Shown here: positions 52,597 to 61,254 of the stretch, piece by piece
Position numbering within the stretch: the stretch's first letter is position 1
Layout: the number at the start of each line of letters is the position of its first letter
Made by a program: the position numbers and the translations under genes
The notes under the pieces: generated by a model
Database searches by the model: none
What the model was told of the DNA's origin: nothing
What the model saw: the letters and a program-made list of their open reading frames with translations, nothing else
Source: Candidatus Hydrogenedentota bacterium
GTDB lineage: Bacteria > Hydrogenedentota > Hydrogenedentia > Hydrogenedentales > SLHB01
DNA: 64,000 nucleotides
Assembly (NCBI GenBank): GCA_019695095.1
Contig: JAIBAQ010000009.1
Coordinates: 1 to 64,000 of the forward strand
Direction: 5' to 3'

Positions 52597-55500
52597 CTAC
52601 GCAAATACGACCTTGAACGTCCTGATCTCGAACGGCTTAATGAAGAACCGCACGTTGTTGCCCTGCGGTTTCACGCTCACGTCGTTCTCTTCCATCAGAT
52701 CGCATTCCGTGACCTTCTTGGGGCGGCGTCCGAACGTCAGGGTGGCGTCGCCGCGCTGCCCGTGCGCCTCAAACACGCGCACGATGATTGCATTCGAGTC
52801 CTCGTGCTTTTTCACCGCGTCGATGATCACGTTCTCCACGTCGATACTTGCAAACGCATCCACCGCCGGCAATGTCCCGCGCGACTTCGGTGCGGATACG
52901 GCCAAAAGGGGGACGTTCAATTCGTAACCTTGCCGTACCGCGCCGTTGCGCCAGCCCCATGCGTGCGGGTAGAGCGAATACGTGAACTCATGGAAGCCCT
53001 CGTCCGCGATCGGATCGGGATCGATAGAGGAACGAAGCAACGACAGGCGCAAGACATTGCCCTTCACGTCATATCCGTATTTGCAGTCATTCAGCAACGT
53101 AACGCCGTAATCGCCTTCGGAAATGTCGGCCCACCGGTATGCGGGCACTTCGAACCGGGCGCGATCCTGCGGCCAATTGTTGTGGGTATTGCGTTCGATG
53201 GCCGCGTACGGGATTTCGAAGGTGGCGCGTTGTGCGCGCACGTCGACCGGAAACGCCACCTTTAGCAGCGTGCGTTTCTCGTGCCAATCGACACGCGTGA
53301 CAAAATCCACGCGCGGCGACGCCGCGTAGAGAGTGACATCTTGCGTGAACGTGCTTTTTTCGGTCTTGCGTACGATGCGCACGACAGCGCGTACCGGTCC
53401 GCTTTCGACAACTTCGATGCTTTCCGTCGACTGGGGTTCCCACATGACGGCCTCGAAGTTGTGGTCAATGTCCCACGCATCGTGCAACCAGGGCCGGTCT
53501 TCGAAGAGCTGGAGCACATTGCCGCGCTGCCCCTTGGGCAGCACCTCGCGCCGCTCGACTTGATCAAAGATGCTCGTGAGGCAGCCTCTCTTGTCGAACC
53601 GGATGCGGAGATACGGGTTCTCCATCCCTGTCGTGCTCGCCTTGAGAAAATGACTCGGTTGCGCCGCGTTGCGACCTTGTACGATTCGATAGGTTGAGTA
53701 ACCCAAAGGCGGAACCCCGTTTGCTTCAATCAGCAACGATCCGTCTTCCGCAACCTGGTGCGGCGTGGCTTCACCCGTGGGGCCGACCACAGCGAAATCG
53801 ACGTCGGGAAGGTTCGTCTTGACTTGGGCCGTGTCTGCGCGTACCCAGCCCAGCGTGTTGAACACGACGACGGGCGCGCCTTCGCCGGATGTGTCAATCC
53901 CGCGCAGAATAGAGGCAACCGCGGTATCGCGCACGTCCTCCGCTTCCTTGCGCGCGGCGGCATAATCGATATCAGCCTGCGTGTATACCTCCGTGATCGA
54001 CGAACCGGGAAGAATGTCGTGGAACTGATTCGTCAAAACGGCTTTCCACGCATTCCACAACTTCGCGTTGTCGTATTTGCCGCCTTTCATCAGCGAAAGC
54101 ACACTCAGGAATTCCGTGTCGCGCAACAGCACTTCGCACTTCCGATTGTTGCGTTTCGTGCGCGCTTGCGTCGTTTGGCAGCCGCGATGCAATTCCAGGT
54201 AGAGCTCGCCGTTGAATACAGGAAGCGCCTTGTCGCGCGCTTTTTGCCGCATACGTTCCACGCAGTCCGAGATGCGACCGAATTCGCATTGGGGCACACC
54301 GGTAATGTCTTTCAAACGTCTGCCATGTTCGATCATGTTCATGGTGGGGCCGCCGCCTCCGTCGCCCCAACCAAACGGATACGGCAACTCGTCGACGAGT
54401 TCCTTCTGCTTGAACAGCTTCCACTGCTTAATGCACTTCTCGGGAATCGGATTGCCGTTGTAGTTCAACGGCGGCATGATCGCGAACACGCGCGAACCGT
54501 CCGCGCCTTCCCACTCGAACATGCTGTATGGGAACTGCGTCATGCGGGACCAGTCGATCTTGGTTGTAACGAATGCGGTGAGTCCGGCCTTGCGGATGAT
54601 CTGCGGCAGCGACCACATATAGCCAAACGAATCGGGGACCCATACGATGGTGGAGCGCTTGCCGAATTCGCGCTCGTAGAACCGGTTGCCATAGAGGTAC
54701 TGACGCACCATGGATTCGCCGGAAGGGACATTGTGATCGGGTTCGCACCACGGCGCGCCACACAACTCCCAGCGGCCTTCCTTCACGCGCTGCTTGATGC
54801 GCGAGTAGAGTTCGGGGTAGTGCGTCTTGATCCATTCGTACTGAACCGGCTGACTGCATGAAAAGTGGAACTCCGGATAGCGTTCCATAAGGGTCAGCAT
54901 CGTGGAAAATGTGCGCGCGCATTTGCGTTGCGTCTCCCGCAACGGCCACAACCACGCCGTGTCAATGTGCGCATGGCCGGCCAACACCAGCTTGCCCATG
55001 TCGGTGTCGGCCCCGAAGTCGCGCAAGCCTCGGCGCAAAGTGCGTTGCGCCCGGGCGATCGAGTCGAAGTAGGATGCTTCGCCAATATGTTGCAGGTCCA
55101 CGCCGCGCACACACTCATCCAACAACGCCATGAGATGACGGGCGCGCGACGTGTCCTTCTCGAGTTGTTCCCATACTTCGTACACGACGGTGCAGTCCCA
55201 ATAAAAGTCCCACACCAGCGGATTCATGACCGCGATATCGGCGTAGGCAAAGACGTGGCGCAGATCGTGGCGCGTGCTCGGGCAGGTTTCGAGGACAATC
55301 TCGAAGGTCTCGCCTCCGCGCGCCTTCTCTGTGAGGTACAGTTCCTCGTGATTGCGGTCCAATCCCTGGAACGGCACTCCGTTGACATAGGCGAGCGCTT
55401 CGCCGCCTTCATTCATGTCGGGTGCATCGGGTACGAACGAGGCCCGCGCCGTGCGCACGAATGCCACGACCCGTTGGCCTTTCATGGAAGGGGGAATCGT

Positions 55501-55731
55501 GACGTTCATGCGGAACCACGTTGTCTGATCGAAGCCGCCCCACATTCCCAGCACCTTGAACGGTTTCCAACCCGTTTGAGGCGCGCGCTCCGGGCCTTTA
55601 CCCAACCCCGTGACGCAGATCTCGAGATTGCCGATGGGTTGGCGCTGGCTATAAATGGTCTTCCCGATATCCGAGATCCGATTATGGATCTGGACAGCTT
55701 CAATATGGCGTTCTGATTCAAAATACGGCAT
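52597..55731 (-). CDS. GH38 alpha-mannosidase with canonical catalytic Asp
   Basis: 1044 residues, no signal peptide, so probably cytoplasmic. After an N-terminal jelly-roll (about 1-240), the GH38 catalytic domain shows the zinc site HAHIDTAWLWPLRETQRK (His255, Asp257) and the nucleophile Asp367 in VWVPDSFGYMWSLPQI. The later motif NQFHDILPGSSITEVY marks the three-helix bundle. The C-terminal beta domains contain the DVRAQRATFEIPYAAIERN stretch. It hydrolyses alpha-mannosides, probably imported oligosaccharides. Divergently transcribed from the second GH38 gene. Confidence 0.93.
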   Translation of the reverse strand: MPYFESERHIEAVQIHNRISDIGKTIYSQRQPIGNLEICVTGLGKGPERAPQTGWKPFKVLGMWGGFDQTTWFRMNVTIPPSMKGQRVVAFVRTARASFVPDAPDMNEGGEALAYVNGVPFQGLDRNHEELYLTEKARGGETFEIVLETCPSTRHDLRHVFAYADIAVMNPLVWDFYWDCTVVYEVWEQLEKDTSRARHLMALLDECVRGVDLQHIGEASYFDSIARAQRTLRRGLRDFGADTDMGKLVLAGHAHIDTAWLWPLRETQRKCARTFSTMLTLMERYPEFHFSCSQPVQYEWIKTHYPELYSRIKQRVKEGRWELCGAPWCEPDHNVPSGESMVRQYLYGNRFYEREFGKRSTIVWVPDSFGYMWSLPQIIRKAGLTAFVTTKIDWSRMTQFPYSMFEWEGADGSRVFAIMPPLNYNGNPIPEKCIKQWKLFKQKELVDELPYPFGWGDGGGGPTMNMIEHGRRLKDITGVPQCEFGRISDCVERMRQKARDKALPVFNGELYLELHRGCQTTQARTKRNNRKCEVLLRDTEFLSVLSLMKGGKYDNAKLWNAWKAVLTNQFHDILPGSSITEVYTQADIDYAAARKEAEDVRDTAVASILRGIDTSGEGAPVVVFNTLGWVRADTAQVKTNLPDVDFAVVGPTGEATPHQVAEDGSLLIEANGVPPLGYSTYRIVQGRNAAQPSHFLKASTTGMENPYLRIRFDKRGCLTSIFDQVERREVLPKGQRGNVLQLFEDRPWLHDAWDIDHNFEAVMWEPQSTESIEVVESGPVRAVVRIVRKTEKSTFTQDVTLYAASPRVDFVTRVDWHEKRTLLKVAFPVDVRAQRATFEIPYAAIERNTHNNWPQDRARFEVPAYRWADISEGDYGVTLLNDCKYGYDVKGNVLRLSLLRSSIDPDPIADEGFHEFTYSLYPHAWGWRNGAVRQGYELNVPLLAVSAPKSRGTLPAVDAFASIDVENVIIDAVKKHEDSNAIIVRVFEAHGQRGDATLTFGRRPKKVTECDLMEENDVSVKPQGNNVRFFIKPFEIRTFKVVFA

Positions 55732-55916
55732 TGAGTAGAGGTCCTTTGGAAAGTAGGGGGAAACTTGAAGGAATAGTATAGCGGCGAGCAGGGCAATGAA
55801 GAAAGTGATCGCTCGCGGTTTTCCATTTCTTCGGCGAATCGCGTAAAATCACGCCCCTGCAACGGGCCGCGCGGTACTTGGGGCAACAGCAACACACTAC
55901 GTTTAGGGGAAGGCCA

Positions 55917-58712
55917 ATGAGCCGAGGATACGAGATTCACGTCATCGCAAATACGCACTGGGACCGGGAATGGCTCTACAACTTTCAGGAAACCCGGCAG
56001 ATGCTGGTCGAATTGATGGACCTGCTGCTGGACGTGCTGGACAAGGAACCGCGCTATAAGTCGTTTCTTCTGGACGGCCAATCCGTGCCCATCGAAGATT
56101 ACCTCGAAATACGCCCGGAGAACCGTGCGCGTCTCGACAAGCACGTCGCGGACGGGCGGCTGCTGATCGGACCGTGGTACACGTTGCCGGAATGCTTCAC
56201 GGTGAACGGCGAGTCCTTGGTGCGCAATCTCACCTACGGTCACCGAGTCTCGCGCGAACACGGCGGTGTGATGAAAGTCGGTCATACGGCATTTTCGTAC
56301 GGACAGAACTCGCAGATGCCCCAGATTTATCAAGGGTTCGGCGTCGAGGTGATGCTGTTTTACCACGGCGTCTCCCACGACCAGGTCGCCAACGAGTTCA
56401 TTTTTGAGGCCGCCGACGGCACGCGCATTCTCGGTTCGCAGATGAGTTCGGGCGCGCGCTACAACTTCTATCACAATGTGTATCGTCCCGCCGTGTTTGG
56501 CAAGGATATTACCGAACGGCTGTATCGGTGGACCGAAGGGGGGTTGCCTTTCCACTTGTGCCGCGAAGATCGCAGCATGGGCCATCACATCCTGCTCGAC
56601 CCCGTGCGCGGCTTTGACAAAGAGCGCGCGCGGCAGTGCATCAAGGCGCTGCGGGATAAGGAAGCGGACATCGCGACGACACCGTATCTCGCGTTCATGA
56701 TGGGCCACGACAGCAGCATTCCTGATCTCGTCGAGATGGACCTTATCGACGAGGCACGGAAGGTGCTCAACGGCGACACCATTTTGCACAGCCGGTTGCC
56801 CGATCTTGTTGAGAAGGTTAAGAAAGCCGCCAAGAATCTGAAGGTCCTGAAGGGCGAACGCCGCACGCCGGTGTTGATGAATCAGCGCATTCACCTGTAC
56901 AGCGATGTGCTTTCGAGCCGCACGCGCATAAAGCGTTTGAACGCGCTTACGGAACAGGCGTTGCAGCGCTGGGCCGAGCCTTTTGCCGTGCTTGCATGGC
57001 AACTGGGCGCGGCGTTCCCCGCGTCGTCGCTCGACCTTGCCTGGAAAACACTGCTGAAGAGCCAGCCGCACGACAGCATATCAAGCAGCGGTATCGACGA
57101 CATCGAGCGCGACGTGCGCGACCGGTTGAGGCAAGCGATCAATCTGTCCGATTCGGTGCTTGCGCGCAGCCTGCAACACATTCAGAGGCGCATTGACAAT
57201 TCGGGCGCCGGGACGGATGAGGTGCTGGTAACGGTGTTCAACGCGTCGCCGAGGCCACGAACGGAAGTGGTGACGGCGGTGGTTGACGTGCCGAATACAA
57301 GCGCGATGAGCGGTTTCGAAGTGGCAGACGCCGGCGCGAAACGAAAAGCAGAGCCGGTGCAGCTTGCTACGCGGAAGCCTCACTTTGCGGTTGTGAACCA
57401 CGCGGCTGACGCAACCTACATGCTCGAAAGCGAACAGGTGAAGTTTCACTTCGAGGCGAAAGACATTCCCGCGTTTGGTTACAGCACGTTCAAGCTTGTC
57501 CCAACAAAGACGTTCGGGCGCGGCGGACTCGTGTGTGGGCGCAACGCGATGGAGAACGAGCACCTGTGCGTTGTCATCAACGAAGACGGTACCTTCTCCG
57601 TTTTGCACAAGGCCACGGGGCAGTGGTACGACGGCCTGAATAGTTTTGAAGACGGCGGTGAAGTGGGCAATGCTTGGATGCATATCGAGCCTGCTATCGA
57701 CCGCATTGTGTCGAGCATCGGCGCTCCGGCATCCATCGCGCTGGAGGAAAACGGGGCGATGCTGGCGCGTTACCGCATTGAGTACGACATGACAATCCCT
57801 GCGACGTTTGACGAAGCGGGTGGCGACGCGTGGCGGCGGCTTGACGGCGGCGGCAGTTCGGCTCGGCGCAGCGAAGAGACAGTATCGTTGCGCATTACTT
57901 CGTATGTCACGCTGCGAAAAGGCGCCCGGTCCGTTGAAGTGACGACGCGGTTCAACAATACCGCGAAGTATCACCGTCTGCGCGTGCTCTTCCCAACGGA
58001 CCGCAACACAAATGTATGCCATGTGGAGACTCCGTTCGATGTAGTCGAGAGACAGGCCGAACCCGGCGCGGACAGTCCCTGGCAGGCGGCCAACGCAACG
58101 TTCCCGATGCAGCGGTTTGTGGATGTGAGCGACAAGCGCGGCGGGTTGGCGATTATCAACGACGGCTTGCGCGAGTACGAGGTGATGCCGGGCGAAGAAC
58201 GAACCATTGCGATCACGTTGATGCGCGCGTACGAAATCGCGTTGACGACTGTGAGCAAGCGGTGGGAGCGGCATCCGGAGATGGAGTTGTCGCAGTGTCC
58301 GGGCGAGCACGAATTCCGGTATCTGGTCTTCCCGCACGCAGGCGCGTGGGATCAGGGCGATGTCTATACCGAGGTCGAACGGTTGAATGTTCCGCTTGAA
58401 TTGGCCCAAGCCGGTCCTCACAAGGGTGACCTGCCTCAACGCGCGAGCTTCATCGAAGTCACGCCCGTGAATGCCGTTGTCAGTGCAATGAAACAATCCG
58501 AGGACGGCAAGTCGCTCGTATTGCGGCTCTTCAATCCAACGACGAAGTCGATTCATGCAACGATCAAGACGCACGCAAAGCTTCGCTCTGCGCAGTTGGT
58601 TACGCTTGAGGAGACGAGCGCGAAGAAGCTCACGGTTCAAGCCAAGTCCGTGAAAGTCCCCATGGGGCCGAAGAAGATTGTGACGGTGAAACTCGACCTT
58701 GGCAGAGTCTAA
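55917..58712 (+). CDS. GH38-like protein lacking the usual nucleophile Asp
   Basis: 931 residues. The zinc site is intact in IANTHWDREWLYNFQETRQML (His14, Asp16 region). Where GH38 enzymes have a PDSFG nucleophile, this protein has TAFSYGQNSQMPQI, with Phe126 in the place of Asp. The spacing from the zinc Asp (110 residues) equals that in the neighbouring canonical enzyme, so the alignment is firm. LMNQRIHLYSDVL and SQPHDSISSSGIDDIERDV are late family motifs. It may be a subfamily using a different nucleophile, or a binding protein. ATG 55917; no signal peptide. The two genes share a divergent 185-base promoter region. Confidence 0.8.
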   Translation: MSRGYEIHVIANTHWDREWLYNFQETRQMLVELMDLLLDVLDKEPRYKSFLLDGQSVPIEDYLEIRPENRARLDKHVADGRLLIGPWYTLPECFTVNGESLVRNLTYGHRVSREHGGVMKVGHTAFSYGQNSQMPQIYQGFGVEVMLFYHGVSHDQVANEFIFEAADGTRILGSQMSSGARYNFYHNVYRPAVFGKDITERLYRWTEGGLPFHLCREDRSMGHHILLDPVRGFDKERARQCIKALRDKEADIATTPYLAFMMGHDSSIPDLVEMDLIDEARKVLNGDTILHSRLPDLVEKVKKAAKNLKVLKGERRTPVLMNQRIHLYSDVLSSRTRIKRLNALTEQALQRWAEPFAVLAWQLGAAFPASSLDLAWKTLLKSQPHDSISSSGIDDIERDVRDRLRQAINLSDSVLARSLQHIQRRIDNSGAGTDEVLVTVFNASPRPRTEVVTAVVDVPNTSAMSGFEVADAGAKRKAEPVQLATRKPHFAVVNHAADATYMLESEQVKFHFEAKDIPAFGYSTFKLVPTKTFGRGGLVCGRNAMENEHLCVVINEDGTFSVLHKATGQWYDGLNSFEDGGEVGNAWMHIEPAIDRIVSSIGAPASIALEENGAMLARYRIEYDMTIPATFDEAGGDAWRRLDGGGSSARRSEETVSLRITSYVTLRKGARSVEVTTRFNNTAKYHRLRVLFPTDRNTNVCHVETPFDVVERQAEPGADSPWQAANATFPMQRFVDVSDKRGGLAIINDGLREYEVMPGEERTIAITLMRAYEIALTTVSKRWERHPEMELSQCPGEHEFRYLVFPHAGAWDQGDVYTEVERLNVPLELAQAGPHKGDLPQRASFIEVTPVNAVVSAMKQSEDGKSLVLRLFNPTTKSIHATIKTHAKLRSAQLVTLEETSAKKLTVQAKSVKVPMGPKKIVTVKLDLGRV

Positions 58713-58735
58713 TTCGGTTTTCAGTGACGAAAAGA

Positions 58736-58766
58736 GACGCGCCGGCACTGGCAATGCCGGCGCGTC
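58736..58766. terminator. Bidirectional terminator of GH38-like gene and micropeptide genes
   Basis: Perfect 12-pair stem GACGCGCCGGCA (58736-58747) / TGCCGGCGCGTC (58755-58766) with a 7-base loop CTGGCAA. It ends the plus-strand GH38-like gene 24 bases after its stop, and on the minus strand it follows the micropeptide stop by 31 bases and runs into TCTCTTTTC. Confidence 0.85.
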
Positions 58767-58797
58767 CTAATTTGGAGACGATTACCGAATCCAGGCG

Positions 58798-58884
58798 TCA
58801 CGTCACCTTTTTCGCCGGCTTAACCGGTACCAGCGCCGCCGGAGCCGGCAGTCTCGTCTTTGATACTTCCTTCACGTGTTTCAT
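58798..58884 (-). CDS. 28-residue micropeptide, paralogue 2 of 2
   Basis: A 28-codon gene: MKHVKE at 1-6, SK at 8-9, LPAPA at 12-16, VP at 19-20, KP at 22-23, KK at 25-26, ending in VT. It is basic (Lys-rich) and Ala/Pro-rich, with no hydrophobic stretch and no cysteine. A textbook AGGAGG lies seven bases before ATG 58884. The ACAGG that starts this Shine-Dalgarno can pair with an upstream CCTGT (a small hairpin). It lies 78 bases downstream of its paralogue on the same strand and is followed by a strong terminator. Comparison with the paralogue shows many synonymous codon differences, evidence of selection on the peptide. No family recognised. Confidence 0.8.
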   Translation of the reverse strand: MKHVKEVSKTRLPAPAALVPVKPAKKVT

Positions 58885-58962
58885 TTGAAGTCCTCCTGTT
58901 TGGGACAGGTTGATAGGCTCCTTTTCAAACTGAAAGGGCGCCTTGCGATTGAGGCGATTGCT

Positions 58963-59049
58963 TCACCCTGCCTTTTTCACAGGCTTGGCGGGAACGGCTC
59001 CGGCCGGCGCGGGTAACTTTGCCTTGGACAATTCCTTCACATGCTTCAT
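58963..59049 (-). CDS. 28-residue micropeptide, paralogue 1 of 2
   Basis: A 28-codon gene, 19/28 identical to the downstream gene at 58798-58884: both have MKHVKE, SK, LPAPA, VP, KP and KK at the same positions. Ten of the 19 shared residues use different synonymous codons (for example AAG/AAA, CAT/CAC, TTA/CTG, CCC/CCG, GTT/GTA), which is hard to explain for non-coding DNA. GGAG lies eight bases before ATG 59049. A promoter with TTGACA at 59146-59141 lies upstream. No transport, protease or modification gene is adjacent. Possible roles are a small secreted or regulatory peptide, a peptide precursor or a small stress protein; none is shown. Confidence 0.82.
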   Translation of the reverse strand: MKHVKELSKAKLPAPAGAVPAKPVKKAG

Positions 59050-59117
59050 CCTTTGATCTCCATTCTGGGATTCACCCATTAACTACATGTGAACACTCTG
59101 GACGCCTTGCGGAAATC

Positions 59118-59146
59118 ATCGTAGACTGGGGAGCGCAATCTGTCAA
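59118..59146 (-). promoter_or_regulatory. Promoter of the micropeptide pair
   Basis: On the minus strand TTGACA (59146-59141) is followed after exactly 17 bases by TACGAT (59123-59118, 4/6 to consensus). Transcription would start about 60 bases before the first micropeptide ATG, leaving a short 5' leader. Confidence 0.6.
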
Positions 59147-59229
59147 TGGGCGGAAAAGGCGATCAACGTAAATAGTATGAACGGACTGACTGCGGCTGCC
59201 GCGGATTGAACTTCGGGAGAGGGTCTTCT

Positions 59230-60249
59230 ATGTTCGGGGACATGCGTAAACTCAATTACCGCGTGATTGCTCTTGCCGCGTGCGCAGTCTGTTGCGCGAT
59301 GGCCGATCCGCCGTCGCCCGAATATCCTAGAATCAACCCCGCGCCGTGGTTTGAAGTCGATCCTGCGTGGCCGCAGAAGCCCGCGGAATTCACGTGGGGC
59401 GCCATGGCGGGCGTGGCCGTCGACAAAGACGATAACGTGTGGATCTATACGCGGGCGACGCCATCGGTGCAGGTCTACGCGCCGGACGGAAAATACCTCT
59501 TCGGTTGGGGCGAAGGTACGGGCGCGCACCACATCATGATCGACCGCGAAGGCTACGTGTGGACCACCGACTTCGTACGGCACGTTGTGGAGAAACATGA
59601 GCGCGACGGCAAAGTGCTGCTGACGTTGGGGGTGGAGAACGAGGCGGGGACTGACGAGAAACACTTCTTCCGTCCCACGGACGTCGCAGTGGCGTCGAAC
59701 GGCGATTTGTTTGTGTCGGACGGTTACGGCAACGCGCGCATCGTGCACTTCACGAAAGATGGCACGTTTGTGAAGACGTGGGGAACGCTGGGCGTTGAGG
59801 ACGGGCAGTTCAGCATCCCGCACTCGATTGCTATCGATTCCAAAGACCGGATCTACGTGTGCGACCGCAACAATGCGCGTGTGCAGGTATATTCGACCGA
59901 AGGCGCGTTGCTGGATTCATGGAAGCACATCGCGGTGCCATGGTCAATCTTCATCACGGATAAGGACGAAATCTGGATTTGTGGTTCGTCGCCGATGCCG
60001 TGGGTGAACGATCCGAAATATCCTCATATGCCGCTGGGCTGTCCGCCGAAGGATCAACTTGTCATGCGGTTCAACATTGACGGAAAGTTGCAGCAGCTTT
60101 GGACTATTCCCAAAGGCGACGACGGCAGCGAGAAACCCGGGGAGTTGAATTGGGTTCACTGCATTGCGTTGGATTCGAAGAGGAATCTGTATCTTGGGGA
60201 TATTCAGGGCAAGCGGGTGCAGCGATTTCTGTTGAGCCTCTCGCCGTAA
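59230..60249 (+). CDS. Exported NHL-repeat propeller protein
   Basis: 339 residues. Signal peptide (NYRVIALAACAVCCAMA) and then a six-bladed NHL-type propeller: repeats such as GVAVDKDDNVWIYTRATPSVQVY, DVAVASNGDLFVSDGYGNARIV, SIAIDSKDRIYVCDRNNARVQVY (shown in part) and IALDSKRNLYLGDI. Periplasmic or secreted. ATG 59230 is preceded by GAGAGGG. In relatives such proteins can be lyases or binding scaffolds; no active site is evident here. It starts 84 bases past the -35 of the divergent micropeptide promoter. Confidence 0.85.
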   Translation: MFGDMRKLNYRVIALAACAVCCAMADPPSPEYPRINPAPWFEVDPAWPQKPAEFTWGAMAGVAVDKDDNVWIYTRATPSVQVYAPDGKYLFGWGEGTGAHHIMIDREGYVWTTDFVRHVVEKHERDGKVLLTLGVENEAGTDEKHFFRPTDVAVASNGDLFVSDGYGNARIVHFTKDGTFVKTWGTLGVEDGQFSIPHSIAIDSKDRIYVCDRNNARVQVYSTEGALLDSWKHIAVPWSIFITDKDEIWICGSSPMPWVNDPKYPHMPLGCPPKDQLVMRFNIDGKLQQLWTIPKGDDGSEKPGELNWVHCIALDSKRNLYLGDIQGKRVQRFLLSLSP

Positions 60250-60291
60250 TCGAGCCGCCTGCGAGGAGCGCCCTCGCCGCGACACGCGCTT

Positions 60292-61248
60292 CTATCGCGC
60301 GTTCGTGTACGCCTGAGGAGACGCGTCCGCGCCGTCTTGATACCAGATTTGGTTTCTGCCGGCTTCCTTTGCGCGGTAGAGGCACCCATCGCTGCGCCCG
60401 ATGCACGAATCCACGCCTTCGCCCTTCTGGCACAGGGCAAGTCCGATGCTGATTGTGGCGCCAATGTCGGTGTCGTTGAAGCGTGTGCGCAGGGCAATGA
60501 CGCGGCTGCGCAGGCGCTCGGCGACTTCAAGCGCGGCGACCAGATCCGTTTCGGTGAGCAGAACCAGGAATTCCTCCCCGCCCCATCGTGCGCACAGATC
60601 GATCTTTCGCACGCCACCACTGAGCGTATGGGCCACGTTCACGAGCACCGCATCGCCGGCATCGTGTCCAAAGGTGTCATTGATTCGCTTGAAATGATCG
60701 ATATCGACCACAAGCACGGCATTTGTGCGTTGGGTCCGGTCGGCTCGCAGGAATTCGCGGGCAAACACTTCGTTGGCGCCGCGCCGATTTGGAAGACCCG
60801 TGAGGGGGTCGGTGCGGGAGGCCGTCTCCAACTCGGCGTTTTTCTGGAGAAGGGCATCGCGATTGGCCGAGAGTTGCTCGACCATCCAGTTGAAGCTTAC
60901 CGAGAACTCCCCCATGAAATCCACGCGTTGGGTGAAGTCGCCTCTGGCTACCTGCTGGGTCTTCCAGGTCAGATGACGCAGGCTGGCGTGCAGGTTCTTC
61001 ATGGATTGAAGCGCAAGCATCCAGCCGCGGGGCGGCTCCGCTTCCAGGTCGCCGCGTGAGAGGGCCTCGGCGAACCTGGACAGCGTCTCGTATTCATCCA
61101 CGAGTCGATCTATAGCCTGCGCGAGGCCATCGAATTCCGTTTCCTGTGCATTGGCTGGCGCATGATAGCGCCGGGCCGGCTTGCCCCGGAGAATGCAGTC
61201 GATGATTTCGTGCAGGAGCGCGATGTCCTGAGCATTAACCTGGATCAT
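60292..61248 (-). CDS. Diguanylate cyclase (GGDEF)
   Basis: 318 residues. The N-terminal part is a cytoplasmic helical region with a HAMP-like linker (QQVARGDFTQRVDFMGEFS). The GGDEF domain opens ASRTDPLTGLPNRRG and has the active site ARWGGEEFLVLL, an intact GGEEF. An RKID (RxxD) inhibitory site five residues before GGEEF predicts c-di-GMP feedback inhibition. No membrane segment. The gene starts six bases after the stop of the V4R gene, so the pair is an operon in which the V4R protein may be the sensor. Confidence 0.92.
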   Translation of the reverse strand: MIQVNAQDIALLHEIIDCILRGKPARRYHAPANAQETEFDGLAQAIDRLVDEYETLSRFAEALSRGDLEAEPPRGWMLALQSMKNLHASLRHLTWKTQQVARGDFTQRVDFMGEFSVSFNWMVEQLSANRDALLQKNAELETASRTDPLTGLPNRRGANEVFAREFLRADRTQRTNAVLVVDIDHFKRINDTFGHDAGDAVLVNVAHTLSGGVRKIDLCARWGGEEFLVLLTETDLVAALEVAERLRSRVIALRTRFNDTDIGATISIGLALCQKGEGVDSCIGRSDGCLYRAKEAGRNQIWYQDGADASPQAYTNAR

Positions 61249-61254
61249 GACCTG

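Noticed and set aside
57081-58754. 557-codon minus-strand frame
   Set aside because: Antisense to the GH38-like gene; no recognisable motif.
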